The translations under genes and the position numbers were made by a program. Below the pieces are notes generated by a model. The model saw only the letters and a program-made list of their open reading frames with translations, searched no databases and was not told the origin of the DNA. Positions 41,898 through 50,778 of a DNA stretch of 60,993 nucleotides are shown piece after piece. This stretch comes from Nitrospirales bacterium (GTDB lineage Bacteria > Nitrospirota > Nitrospiria > Nitrospirales > UBA8639): positions 1 through 60,993 of the forward strand of contig JAJDBS010000018.1 of assembly GCA_029261235.1 (NCBI GenBank), written 5' to 3'. Numbering within the stretch: the stretch's first letter is position 1; each line of letters opens with the position of its first letter.

Positions 41898-42641
41898 GAG
41901 GTTAATCCTTTACACATCGTTTTCTTACTCAATCGTGATGAAGTTGTGTGGTGACAAGTTTGGTGTTTTTCCTGAAAAATGAATGTATAACATTAGCTTG
42001 CCTAGAGCATGCGGATTTCTCTTCGTGAGAAAGGGCTATGAATGGTGTCTGTTCCTAGTTCTTCCACAATATGATAAGAAGGGCATCCCAATAGAACTGG
42101 CTTTACCTCGCCCCAAAAATATGTGTTCAACAATGAACACTGCTCCGGCGGTGTGGTGAACAAAGTTGCAGCGTACTTGGTACTGGAAATATTTTTCGAT
42201 TTGAGTACAATGGCAATCGAACGTGTGAGCTGACATCAATACTACCATGCTCGTATTATGAATGAACGACGGTTACAGGGAATGTTGAAATATACCCTTA
42301 GCTGCGTTCTCGTCTTTTGCCTGTGCTCACGTACTGGAAATACGCTTCGCGTGCCAAAATGACCACGGTCTTGCTCAATGACTTTTTTGACCTTTCCTGG
42401 CAGTTCCTGATGCCAAAACTTGTTTGGAGCATATACGGGCTATTTTCAGGAAACATTCAACAAACTCTTACCGTGGGATCTTGGCATGTGCGTGGCGGGT
42501 ACGCATAACTCATCGTTGCACGGGCTGTCCTGATGGAACGGGGCTATCAATGTTGGAAATTTGTTGAGTGTAGATTCAGAGGAAACGATTCAGATAGTGA
42601 GGCAGTGAGGGGGCTCAAATCATTTGACCTGGAGAACGATG
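41898..42641. other. 744 bp region without a gene, holding repeat R2-a
   Basis: Apart from repeat R2-a (42284-42461) I find no supported gene. Short frames are interrupted and lack ribosome sites. The GGAG of the TPR gene is at 42631. Confidence 0.45.
42284..42461 (+). repeat. Dispersed repeat R2, copy a (178 bp, inverted ends)
   Basis: It begins GTTGAA and ends TTCAAC. Inside, GCTGCGTTCTCGTCTTTTGC, CTCACGTACTGGAAATACGC and CTTGCTCAATGACTTTTTTG match copies b and c in order. It is non-coding and MITE-like. Confidence 0.7.
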
Positions 42642-44303
42642 ATGAACACACCAACGACATCTTGGCGTATTTTGATTGGGTTATTCTGGCTTACTTTTGT
42701 CGTCAGTATTGCTGGAAATGTTCAAGCTCAGGGGGACGCTGTTTTACTGCAGAGTAATCTGGGTGATCATCATTATTCAGTGACCACGTCTGTACCCAAG
42801 GCTCAACAGTATTTTGATCAAGGGTTGGTGTTGGCCTATGGGTTTAATCATGCAGAAGCCGCTCGGTCGTTTCGAGAGGCGCAGAAACATGATCCCAATT
42901 GTGCCATGTGTTTTTGGGGCGAAGCGTTGGTTTTGGGTCCTAATATTAATGCACCCATGGATGATTCAGTGGTGCCTCAAGCCTATGCTGCGGCCCAGCA
43001 GGCCATGGCATTGCGAGGAAAGGCGAATGGAAAGGAACGTGCGCTTATTCAAGCAGTAGCCAAACGCTATGTCAAAGAGATTCCAATAGATCGATCAGTC
43101 TTTGATGTCACGTACGCAGAAGCCATGCGTCAGGTTGCTGCCCAGTTTCCGACTGATCCAGTTATCGCTGGGCTGTTGGCTGAAGCGTTGATGGACGTGC
43201 ATCCATGGGATTTTTGGACGAAAGAGGGAAACACTCAACCTTGGACATCAGAAATCGTCTCTGTCTTGGAAGCTGTGCTGAAGCAGACACCTGCCGCGCC
43301 GTTGGCGAATCATCTCTATATCCATACGATGGAAGCGTCACCTCATCCAGAAAAGGCCCTTCCCAGTGCTGAACGATTAGCGACCTTAGTCCCTGGATCT
43401 GGTCATTTGGTCCATATGCCTGCGCATATTTATATTCGGGTCGGGCGATATCGTGATTCCGCTTCTGCGACCCATCAAGCCAGTCAGGTTGATCAGGATT
43501 ATCTGAGCCATTCCCATACTGAAAGCCTTTATACCGCCGCCTATATTCCTCACAATATCCATTTTTCATGGGCCGCAGCGAGCAAGCTTGGGCAGCAGCA
43601 TATCGCGATGAAAGCCGCGCAGGATACCGCAGCTAAGGTGAGCCTTGAAGGAATGCGAGATCCAGCTTTCGCCGGCACGTTACAGCATTTTTGGTTGATG
43701 CCACTTTTTACCCAAGCGCTTTTTGGGCAGTGGGATGATATTCTCCTGGAGCCGTTGCCGCCCGCCGATTTATTGTATCCCGTTGGCATTCATCACTATG
43801 CGCGTGGACTAGCTTTTCTACGACAAAGCAAATTGAAGCTGGCAAGTCAGGAACTTGATGAGTTGAGTAGCATTACCAAGAATCCAGGCATTGCCGGTTT
43901 GACGATCTTTGATTTAAACGCCGTTCCTCAAATTCTTGAACTTGCATATGCGATTTTGGCTGGTGAAATTTCCGCGAAACGCGGAGATTATGATGCTGCA
44001 GTGACTCAGTTGAATGCGGCGATCGTCATAGAGGATGGATTAAACTATACGGAACCCAAGGATTGGTACCTGCCGCCACGCCAAGTTTTGGGTGCCGTGT
44101 TCCTGGAAGCGGGAAAGGCCAAAGAAGCGGAGTTGGTCTATCGAGAAGATCTCCTTGTGCATCCACAGAATGGGTGGTCGCTCTTTGGTTTGGGCAAAAG
44201 CCTGAGAATTCAAGGAAAATTAAGTGAAGCCAAGGCTGTGCAGCAAAAGTTTGAAGAAGCGTGGGCTGACGCAGATGTTGTGCTGACAAGCTCCAGGTTT
44301 TAG
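42642..44303 (+). CDS. Exported tetratricopeptide-repeat protein
   Basis: ATG 42642 lies seven bases after GGAG (42631-42634); ATG 42639 is also possible. A signal peptide (ILIGLFWLTFVVSIAGNVQA) precedes several TPR units: AQQYFDQGLVLAYGFNHAEAARSFREAQKHDPNCAMCFWGEAL near the start, then KLKLASQELDELSSI and LGAVFLEAGKAKEAELVYREDLLVHPQNGWSLFGLGKSL near the end. The NH-x-YIH-x-x-E motif (LANHLYIHTMEASPHPEKAL) and LVHMPAHIYIRVGRY are conserved in this broad family of uncharacterised periplasmic TPR proteins. No partner is adjacent. Confidence 0.8.
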   Translation: MNTPTTSWRILIGLFWLTFVVSIAGNVQAQGDAVLLQSNLGDHHYSVTTSVPKAQQYFDQGLVLAYGFNHAEAARSFREAQKHDPNCAMCFWGEALVLGPNINAPMDDSVVPQAYAAAQQAMALRGKANGKERALIQAVAKRYVKEIPIDRSVFDVTYAEAMRQVAAQFPTDPVIAGLLAEALMDVHPWDFWTKEGNTQPWTSEIVSVLEAVLKQTPAAPLANHLYIHTMEASPHPEKALPSAERLATLVPGSGHLVHMPAHIYIRVGRYRDSASATHQASQVDQDYLSHSHTESLYTAAYIPHNIHFSWAAASKLGQQHIAMKAAQDTAAKVSLEGMRDPAFAGTLQHFWLMPLFTQALFGQWDDILLEPLPPADLLYPVGIHHYARGLAFLRQSKLKLASQELDELSSITKNPGIAGLTIFDLNAVPQILELAYAILAGEISAKRGDYDAAVTQLNAAIVIEDGLNYTEPKDWYLPPRQVLGAVFLEAGKAKEAELVYREDLLVHPQNGWSLFGLGKSLRIQGKLSEAKAVQQKFEEAWADADVVLTSSRF

Positions 44304-44867
44304 TGGGACGGTTGAACAAAGCCGCCAGCGGCGTTCTCGCCCTTTTTCCATGCTCACGTACTGAGAGTACGCTCCGCGCGTCAAAAGGGCTGCGGCCTTA
44401 CTGGACGAACTTTTTTGAACATTCCCTCTCGCTGATGTGAGAGACCGTCCTCAAGTGCCTATAGCTAATGGACATGAAATATTCAACAGGTCTTTAGTCG
44501 GAATGGGTGCGGTCTCGCCGTAGCGAGTGTTTCTTTATCAACTTTTCGCGGCCATTATGTTAGTTGTCTGGTCTTTGTCTAGATGGCAATCAGGACAATT
44601 TCCTTTCAAAATCAAGATTTTCAAGGTTTTTTCTGGACGAGCAGGCATGACGCTTTCGGTGTTTTTTGACTCTGTGGAGTTTTTAAGCTCTTCCCCTTAT
44701 CTCCTCCCTTTTCTCTTCCTGTTCATTTAAGTTCTTCCTTTGGGCATCCGAAATAACCATCATAAAGGTCTTGGTGACTATGCTTAGCATGGTTGCCCAA
44801 TGCTTTCACCGGTTTTTACTTTTTGGGATATTTGAATGAATTTTCAACTGTCTAGACGGAGTCTTAC
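44304..44867. other. 564 bp intergenic region with repeat R2-b
   Basis: The first part is repeat R2-b. After about 44490 there is a pyrimidine-rich stretch and no supported gene; the LuxR gene has GGAG just before its ATG. Confidence 0.4.
44311..44487 (+). repeat. Dispersed repeat R2, copy b (177 bp)
   Basis: It begins GTTGAACAAAGCCGCCAGCG, seven bases after the TPR stop codon, and ends ATTCAAC. GCGTTCTCGCCCTTTTTCC, CTCACGTACTGAGAGTACGC and CTGGACGAACTTTTTTGAAC define the family. GTACT-GAG-AGTAC is an internal hairpin. Confidence 0.75.
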
Positions 44868-45515
44868 ATGACTCGGCGATCGATTGGAATTCCTTGTTCG
44901 GCTTTGCCAACTGACGGCAACAGTAATAGAGAGGGGTTGACTCGCCTAGAAGCCATTGCTGAACGACGTTCGATTCCTGGCGTGATGTTATTTGCTGGGA
45001 CGGGTGATGTTCTCTTTATGAATGCGGAAGCGGAAGTGTTGAGTCAGCAAATGATGGGTGCACAATTTGGAGAAGGATCAGCCGATGTGTTACCTGAAGA
45101 AATTCGAAATCTGTGTGTCGCCCTTCGAAATTTATTAGAAAGTGAAGATCAAGAGGACGATGAGGGGCAGCATGAGTTACGGAGAGTGATAGGAGATGCT
45201 CAGGCACCGGTGTTATTACGTGGGTTTCCCTTGGCACCTCATTCTCCAACAGATGATGCCTGCATGTTGATCCTTATGGAAAAAATCGGGCGCGAGCGGC
45301 GTAATGTTCCTGCCCAAGCCAAAGATCATTTCCGGTTGACTGATAGAGAAGTGGAAATTGTGAAGTACATTAGTGAAGGTTGGACAAATAAAGAAATTGC
45401 TAAACATCTCGAGATTAGTGAACATACCGTGAAAGAACATGTGAGGCATTTGCTGAAAAAAACCAAGAGTACGACCCGCACAGGCATTCTTGCCCAAATC
45501 TTTCAAGATACGTAA
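44868..45515 (+). CDS. LuxR-family transcriptional regulator
   Basis: The ATG follows GGAGTCTTAC. The N-terminal ~135 residues look like a PAS-type sensor (RSIPGVMLFAGTGDVLFMNAEAEVL) with an acidic middle (ESEDQEDDEGQHE). The C-terminal helix-turn-helix (FRLTDREVEIVKYISEGWTNKEIAKHLEISEHTVKEHVRHLLKKTKS) is canonical. It is 215 residues with no receiver aspartate pattern. It lies 87 bases upstream of the ECF sigma/anti-sigma genes and may be co-regulated with them. Confidence 0.85.
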   Translation: MTRRSIGIPCSALPTDGNSNREGLTRLEAIAERRSIPGVMLFAGTGDVLFMNAEAEVLSQQMMGAQFGEGSADVLPEEIRNLCVALRNLLESEDQEDDEGQHELRRVIGDAQAPVLLRGFPLAPHSPTDDACMLILMEKIGRERRNVPAQAKDHFRLTDREVEIVKYISEGWTNKEIAKHLEISEHTVKEHVRHLLKKTKSTTRTGILAQIFQDT

Positions 45516-45602
45516 AGCTGTTTCTCTCCCTTTCTCGTTCTTTCTCTTTCTTTTCATAATTCTTCTTGATTATCACTGCGACACCAGTGGATAATCTCCG
45601 CC

Positions 45603-46313
45603 ATGTCTCTATTTCTGTGGCCATGGCCTTCCAGTCTGTTTGTCGCGTTAGGCGTTCCGACCTTGCATGACACGATTCAGCTTGATGAAGCTGGATTGGT
45701 TCAGGCGCTTCAGCGAGGTGATGAAACCGTGTTTTCAGCTGTCATGGAGGAATATTCAGGCTCATTACTTCGGTTAGCCATGTCTTTTGTTCCTAGCCGT
45801 GCTGTTGCGGAGGAAGTTGTGCAGGAAACGTGGATGGGGGTGTTAGAAGGGGTCGGTCGCTTTGAAGGTCGCTCATCCTTTAAAACATGGTTATTCCGAA
45901 TTCTTACGAATAGAGCCAAGACGCGAGGTACACGAGAGAAGCGTTACGTGCCCTTTGGATTGCCAGGCTCTGATTCCGATGGAGACGATGGCCCCTCTCT
46001 TGAAGATTCTCTATTCGTGACCGAGGGTTCTGGGGAAGGGCATTGGGCTGATCCTCCACAAGGATGGGAAGCTGATACCCCAGAACGTGCGTTGTTATCG
46101 AAGGAATGTCGGCTGGCCATCGAAGAAGCTATTAGTGGATTGCCTGATAATCAACGGCAGGTGATCACTCTACGGGATGTCGAAGGGGTTAGTGCCGAAG
46201 AGATCTGTAATATTCTCTCGATAAGTGAGACGAATCAGCGTGTGTTGTTACATCGAGCAAGAACGAAAGTGCGTCGCGTGTTAGATCCTTATGTGCGTGG
46301 AGGTAATAAGTAG
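45603..46313 (+). CDS. ECF RNA polymerase sigma factor
   Basis: The 236-residue protein has sigma region 2 (LVQALQRGDETVFSAVMEEYSGSLLRLAMSFVPSRAVAEEVVQETWMGVLEGVGRFEGRSSFKTWLFRIL). Region 4 follows (AIEEAISGLPDNQRQVITLRDVEGVSAEEICNILSISETNQRVLLHRARTKV). An acidic linker (SDSDGDDGPSLEDS) separates them. The ATG at 45603 lacks a clear ribosome site; residues 1-25 may not be translated. It lies five bases before an anti-sigma gene. Region 2 is clearly related to the sigma factor at 37945. Confidence 0.88.
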   Translation: MSLFLWPWPSSLFVALGVPTLHDTIQLDEAGLVQALQRGDETVFSAVMEEYSGSLLRLAMSFVPSRAVAEEVVQETWMGVLEGVGRFEGRSSFKTWLFRILTNRAKTRGTREKRYVPFGLPGSDSDGDDGPSLEDSLFVTEGSGEGHWADPPQGWEADTPERALLSKECRLAIEEAISGLPDNQRQVITLRDVEGVSAEEICNILSISETNQRVLLHRARTKVRRVLDPYVRGGNK

Positions 46314-46318
46314 TCGCG

Positions 46319-46630
46319 ATGGAAAAGAATTTCAAGCAACAACTTATGGGCTATATGGCCGGAAATTTCACATGCAAAGAAGTTGCTCAATTGATTACCG
46401 AATATCTGGAAGGTTCGTTTTCGCTGAGCCAACGTGTTCGTTTCCAGATGCATATGGGGCTGTGTCTGGCATGCCGAAATTATTTGCGTCAAATGAAGTA
46501 TACCGTAGCCACCCTTGGCCAATTGCCTACTGAGCCCGTGCCTCCAGAGGTTAAAGAGGCATTGATGAACCGCTTTCGAACATGGAAGAAAGAGCAATCC
46601 TCAGAGAACCCTCCATCGGATTCTCACTAA
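46319..46630 (+). CDS. Zinc-finger anti-sigma factor
   Basis: The 103-residue protein has the ZAS motif H-x3-C-x2-C (MHMGLCLACRNY, residues ~40-51) preceded by TCKEVAQLITEYLEGSFSLSQRVRFQ, the usual anti-sigma zinc-binding fold. It lacks a membrane segment, so it is a soluble anti-sigma, likely releasing its partner in response to thiol oxidation or a protein signal. The gene starts five bases after the sigma stop. Confidence 0.85.
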   Translation: MEKNFKQQLMGYMAGNFTCKEVAQLITEYLEGSFSLSQRVRFQMHMGLCLACRNYLRQMKYTVATLGQLPTEPVPPEVKEALMNRFRTWKKEQSSENPPSDSH

Positions 46631-46745
46631 TATCTTTTCGTTTTCGTTTCACCGCAGTAGCCAGCTTTCGTTGGTTATCATGGTCAGACAATTCCTGCTC
46701 CAGCTAGCTTCTCATTTTTTCATAAGAATTCCAAGGGAGGTTGTG

Positions 46746-47324
46746 ATGGCGTTGAAAGAATCCACAATGCTCGCGTTAGGGACAGCAATGCCGGATTTTT
46801 CTCTCCCGGATGTTCGTACCCAACAGGTCATTACTCCTGATGCCTTTCGCGGAAAATCTGCGTTGCTGGTGATGTTTATCTGCCGTCATTGTCCCTATGT
46901 GGTGCATGTGCAGGATGAATTAACCAGGTTGGCTCGAGATTACGAAGAGAAGAATCTTGGAATTCTTGGAGTCAGTAGTAATGATGCCCGTGGCTATCCT
47001 GCGGATGCACCATCCCGCCTTAAGGATATGGCTAATCAACTGGATTGGCAATTTCCCTACTGTTATGACGAGACACAGGCTGTTGCTAAAGCGTTTACTG
47101 CCGCTTGTACTCCAGACTTTTTTGTCTTTGATAAGGAACGGAGCCTGATCTATCGTGGGCAACTAGACAGCAGTCGACCAGGCAACGGTAAGCCTGTCGC
47201 TGGCCGAGATTTACGCCTGGCGCTTGATGCCGTGTTGACAGGGCAACCTGTGACGAGTCAACAACGTCCCAGCGCAGGATGTAACATTAAGTGGAAACCT
47301 GGAAATGAACCGGAGTATGCGTGA
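46746..47324 (+). CDS. Thioredoxin-fold redoxin (AhpC/TSA-like)
   Basis: The start is ATG 46746 behind GGGAGG; upstream in-frame codons to 46671 are unsupported. The 192-residue protein shows LGTAMPDFSLPDVRTQQV, the redox motif C46-R-H-C49 (MFICRHCPYVVHVQDEL), YDETQAVAKAFTAACTPDFFVFD and GQLDSSRPGNGKPVAGRDLR. This is the thioredoxin-like redoxin family with a cis-proline (CTPDF). It probably reduces peroxides or disulphides in the cytosol. It follows the anti-sigma gene and could be a target of that sigma factor. Confidence 0.85.
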   Translation: MALKESTMLALGTAMPDFSLPDVRTQQVITPDAFRGKSALLVMFICRHCPYVVHVQDELTRLARDYEEKNLGILGVSSNDARGYPADAPSRLKDMANQLDWQFPYCYDETQAVAKAFTAACTPDFFVFDKERSLIYRGQLDSSRPGNGKPVAGRDLRLALDAVLTGQPVTSQQRPSAGCNIKWKPGNEPEYA

Positions 47325-47424
47325 GTCAGTAAAACGGAAACGGTGAAAATGCAGCAGTTGCTCTGATCATTAATTTTTCATGCTTGCAGTCTTGTTCTCC
47401 TTCTCATTTTTTGTCTTTCACCTC

Positions 47425-48183
47425 TCACTTCTTCTTGAATGTAATATCTCCGAAATAGGCAACCGCATGCTCTTTGGTGTTGTCGGTATCCGTCATGATG
47501 GCCACTCCTGATATTTTTGGCGGGTCTTCTCCAAATGCTTGTATGTAATCCTCGTAGACATTTCGTTCTTCTGTCATCCATTCGTTCAGTCGAGTGTCTC
47601 CACTCTCAATGACAATCATGGTGACTTGATCAGTGTAGGGGTTGGGAACCATGGTGCCTATCGGACTCTTGCTTTCCCATATATATGTGATGGCTCTTAT
47701 GGGAGGATATTGGCCATACAGGATCTTGGCCGTTTCATATTTGGCTCGATCAAATAACCCCACTCTGCTGCTGTCGTATTCGAATGTAATATAGAGACGC
47801 GCTGGGTAATCGTCTCCTGATTTTTTGGTCACGTCTCCGCCATTTAAAATATTCTCGACTTTCCAGCGCCATTGAACAACTGGATACTTTTTGGGATCAA
47901 TCGTAACTTCTCTGGTCATACCTGAAGAAGATTGAAGACTAACAGCTTTGACGACCACCTGGTCTTGATCTTTGACCAGCGTATATTGAGTATGTATTGG
48001 AATTTTATCAAAGGTGAGCGGCTTCCAACCTGACGGAAACGTGGTGCCAGGTTGGGAGAGGGAAAACTTTCCAATGTCCAGTTGTTCATGTGTTTCGGCC
48101 AGGACACTCGTCGAGCTGTTGAGTGGAAAGGCTAGCGCGAAGGCAAGTGCAAGGAATCTTTTCAAAAGATTCAGTCGAGGCAT
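47425..48183 (-). CDS. DUF3047-domain exported protein
   Basis: The 252-residue protein has a signal peptide (FLALAFALAFPLNSSTSVLA) and the DUF3047 pattern: VVQWRWKVENILNGGDVTKKSGDDYPARLYITFEY, YETAKILYGQYPPIRAITYIWESKSPIGTMVPNPYTDQVTMIVIESG and GVAIMTDTDNTKEHAVAYFGDI. Such proteins are predicted periplasmic and may bind carbohydrate; no function is established. It lies 19 bases downstream of the FAD reductase on the same strand. Confidence 0.85.
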   Translation of the reverse strand: MPRLNLLKRFLALAFALAFPLNSSTSVLAETHEQLDIGKFSLSQPGTTFPSGWKPLTFDKIPIHTQYTLVKDQDQVVVKAVSLQSSSGMTREVTIDPKKYPVVQWRWKVENILNGGDVTKKSGDDYPARLYITFEYDSSRVGLFDRAKYETAKILYGQYPPIRAITYIWESKSPIGTMVPNPYTDQVTMIVIESGDTRLNEWMTEERNVYEDYIQAFGEDPPKISGVAIMTDTDNTKEHAVAYFGDITFKKK

Positions 48184-48202
48184 GATGTATTCATGATTGC
48201 CG

Positions 48203-49756
48203 TTAGCGTGACCAAGAAAAGAGCTTTGTTAAGAATTGTTTTTTTGTCTCACTGAGGGTGGTTTTCCTCCAGGCGTTTGCGGTTTTTTTAATGACTTCGG
48301 CTTGGGTGGGGTAGGGGTGAATGGTCCCGGCGATGGTATTCAATCCAAGCCCACCTTTCATGGCAACAGTATATTCACTAATCATATCACCAGCGTGTGA
48401 GGCGACAATGGTGGCTCCTACAATTTGATCCGTGCCTTTTTTGACATGGACGCGAGCGAAGCCTTCGTCCTCCCCATCAAGAATCGCGCGATCCACTTCA
48501 TTGAGAGGAAAGGTAAACGTATCGATGTCTATGCCTTTGGTTTTCGCATCTTGTTCATACATGCCCACATGAGCAATTTCAGGTTGTGTATAAGTGGCCC
48601 AAGGGATAATGAGGTTCTCTGTGCTGGCATACCCTAACCCTAATGGATGAGGAAATAGAGCATTTTGAATGACAATTTGTGCTAACGCATCGGCGGTATG
48701 CGTAAATTTGAAAGGAAAACAAATGTCTCCGGCTGCGTAGATTTTCGGGTTGGTTGTTTGAAGTCGAGCATTCACTTTCACCCCTGATCGAGGATCAAAC
48801 TCTACGCCCATTTTTTCTAGTCCCAGTCCCTCCACATTTGGGGCTCTTCCGACTCCGACCAAAATCTCATCGACCACGATTTCTTGGGTGGTCCCGTTGG
48901 TTTCATATTTGATGACTTTATCGTTGTTTCGTTGTTCAATGCTCTGCACCTGAGAGTCGAAAACAAATTGCACTCCGTCTTCCTTCATTTGCGCTTGTAC
49001 GACCACTGCGGCATCGCTGTCTTCACGAGGAAGCACATGATCAGATCGTTCGAATAGAAATACGTTGCTGCCAAAACGGGCAAACGATTGTGCCATCTCA
49101 CAGCCAATGGGCCCTGCGCCGATGATACCGATGCGTGGAGGCAAGTCTGTTAAAGAAAACACGGTTTCGTTTGTTAAGTATCCGACTTCCTCCAGTCCAG
49201 CAATCGGTGGAGCGGCCGCTCGAGCGCCCGTACAAATAACCGCTTTGGAAAATTGGAGAGTGGTGCCGTTGACCGCAATGGTATCGGATCCCGTGAACTG
49301 GCCATTCCCGATATAGACATCAACTCCTAGCTTCGTGTAGCGGTGAGCTGAGTCCACATGGCTAATCTTGGCACGGAGTTTACGCATGCGGGCCATGGCC
49401 TTACCAAAATCCCTCTCCAGGTTTGGGGGGACATCTAGCCCAAATTTTGTGGCTTCTTTGACGGCATGCCACGCTTTAGCGGCGCGGATGATCCCTTTAG
49501 AAGGGACGCATCCGACGTTCAAGCAATCTCCACCCATCAGGTGGCGCTCAATAAGGGCCACTTTGGCTCCAAGAGCTGAGGCGATCGCTGCCGTGACGAG
49601 CCCCGCTGTCCCGGCGCCAATAATGACCAAGTTATATCGGCCTGATGGTGTAGGGTTTTGCCATTGAGGGGGGTGAACATTCTTGATGAGTTCTTCATTG
49701 AATTCGTCTTGGGGGAGAATCAAATTCTGCTTGTCTTTTATTTGATCGGTTGTCAT
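48203..49756 (-). CDS. FAD-dependent disulphide reductase (mercuric-reductase-like)
   Basis: ATG 49756 follows GAGG by six bases. The ~517-residue protein has an FAD site (NLVIIGAGTAGLVTAAIASALGA), the redox disulphide GGDCLNVGCVPSKG, an NAD(P) site (RIGIIGAGPIGCEMAQSFARFGSNV) and the second FAD motif (IYAAGDICFPFKFTHTADA). A dimerisation domain ends TIHPYPTQAEVIKKTANAWR. There is no N-terminal metal-binding domain or C-terminal Cys pair, so mercuric reduction is unlikely. It is 33 bases downstream of a TVP38 gene, a pairing seen widely in bacteria. Confidence 0.85.
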   Translation of the reverse strand: MTTDQIKDKQNLILPQDEFNEELIKNVHPPQWQNPTPSGRYNLVIIGAGTAGLVTAAIASALGAKVALIERHLMGGDCLNVGCVPSKGIIRAAKAWHAVKEATKFGLDVPPNLERDFGKAMARMRKLRAKISHVDSAHRYTKLGVDVYIGNGQFTGSDTIAVNGTTLQFSKAVICTGARAAAPPIAGLEEVGYLTNETVFSLTDLPPRIGIIGAGPIGCEMAQSFARFGSNVFLFERSDHVLPREDSDAAVVVQAQMKEDGVQFVFDSQVQSIEQRNNDKVIKYETNGTTQEIVVDEILVGVGRAPNVEGLGLEKMGVEFDPRSGVKVNARLQTTNPKIYAAGDICFPFKFTHTADALAQIVIQNALFPHPLGLGYASTENLIIPWATYTQPEIAHVGMYEQDAKTKGIDIDTFTFPLNEVDRAILDGEDEGFARVHVKKGTDQIVGATIVASHAGDMISEYTVAMKGGLGLNTIAGTIHPYPTQAEVIKKTANAWRKTTLSETKKQFLTKLFSWSR

Positions 49757-49801
49757 AGAGTGCCTCAAGTGTTGTAAAGATAGAGTAGGATCATGGTTTC
49801 T

Positions 49802-50560
49802 TTATGCTTTCGTGGCGGCTTCCTTTTTTTCAGTCCATTTGCGATACGCGATAGGCATGAGAGCCAAGAGCCCTAAAAGGGAAAAGGCTAATAAGACTGA
49901 AGGACTGGCAATTTCACTCAGAGAATTAATCGAACCCAATTGGCGACCAGCAAATGCAAACACAAAGCTGCCAGGAATGATCCCGAGGGATGTGGCGATC
50001 ATATAGGTGCCGAGTTTGACCCGTGTGAGGCCTGAGACGAGGTTCACCAAGAAAAAAGGAAATGCTGGGATAAGCCGCAATGTCATCAGGTAGCTAAAGG
50101 CATTTTGAGCAAATCCTGCCTGAATAGGTTCGAGTCGATCACCGAATTTGCTTTCCACCCAATCTCGCAAAAGATATCGTGCGGCCAAAAAGGCTAAGGT
50201 TGCGCCAATCGTTGCACCAATATTGACAAACACGGTTCCCATGAGGCTCCCGAACAAGAAGCCACCGGTCAATGTGAGAATGGCTCCTCCAGGTAATGAG
50301 AATGTCGTTTGAAGAATGTACACAAGAATAAATACCGCCACTGCAAGTGCGTAATTAGATTCGGTATAGTTTAAAAGAAGATCGCGATTAGCCTTGATTG
50401 CGTCGAGCGAGAGGTATTGGCTCAGGTCAAAATAGACAAAGGCCCCTATTCCTAACAGGAAGATAATCCCAGTGAGGATTTTCCCGGTTGAGGATTTAGG
50501 CGATTCAGTGATTGGGGTGTTTGCTTGAGTCATGTTGGACGCCATTATGTGGGTTTTCAT
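49802..50560 (-). CDS. TVP38/TMEM64-family membrane protein, copy 1
   Basis: The 252-residue protein starts at ATG 50560 behind GGAG. It has about six hydrophobic segments and the family signature (FSLPGGAILTLTGGFLFGSLMGTVFVNIGATIGATLAFLAARYLLRDWV; LRLIPAFPFFLVNLVSGLTRV). The family (SNARE-associated, DedA superfamily) is thought to act in lipid transport. Its neighbour is the flavoprotein disulphide reductase, suggesting a shared membrane redox role that is not defined. Confidence 0.88.
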   Translation of the reverse strand: MKTHIMASNMTQANTPITESPKSSTGKILTGIIFLLGIGAFVYFDLSQYLSLDAIKANRDLLLNYTESNYALAVAVFILVYILQTTFSLPGGAILTLTGGFLFGSLMGTVFVNIGATIGATLAFLAARYLLRDWVESKFGDRLEPIQAGFAQNAFSYLMTLRLIPAFPFFLVNLVSGLTRVKLGTYMIATSLGIIPGSFVFAFAGRQLGSINSLSEIASPSVLLAFSLLGLLALMPIAYRKWTEKKEAATKA

Positions 50561-50778
50561 AATAATACTCCAGTGATATGAGTGAATTATTTTGGTCGTT
50601 TTTTATAGCTATGTTGGCTTTCCTTTCCTGTAGTCCGCGGTCATGCACATTTGTTACGACTAGGGAAGAAATGTTATGCCAAGGTTGTCTGTAACGAGAG
50701 CCTGTCTTGCCAGACTGTTCCTCGCTGCGTACCACCTCAATTATTCATTGCTAATAATCTAGAAGAAGATCTAGGCTG

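Noticed and set aside
41898..42035. Guanidine-II (mini-ykkC) riboswitch upstream of the SMR gene
   Set aside because: Two ACGA motifs occur, but one has a five-base loop, the other barely pairs, and their spacing is too large.
42036..42248. Minus-strand 70-codon frame upstream of repeat R2-a
   Set aside because: No ribosome site, no family resemblance and unusual composition.
45520..45560. Polypyrimidine tract before the ECF sigma gene as a structural DNA element
   Set aside because: It is short and irregular, without mirror symmetry; no reason to assign a function.
47539..47757. Forward frame inside the DUF3047 gene
   Set aside because: It is antisense to a well-supported gene and lacks independent evidence.
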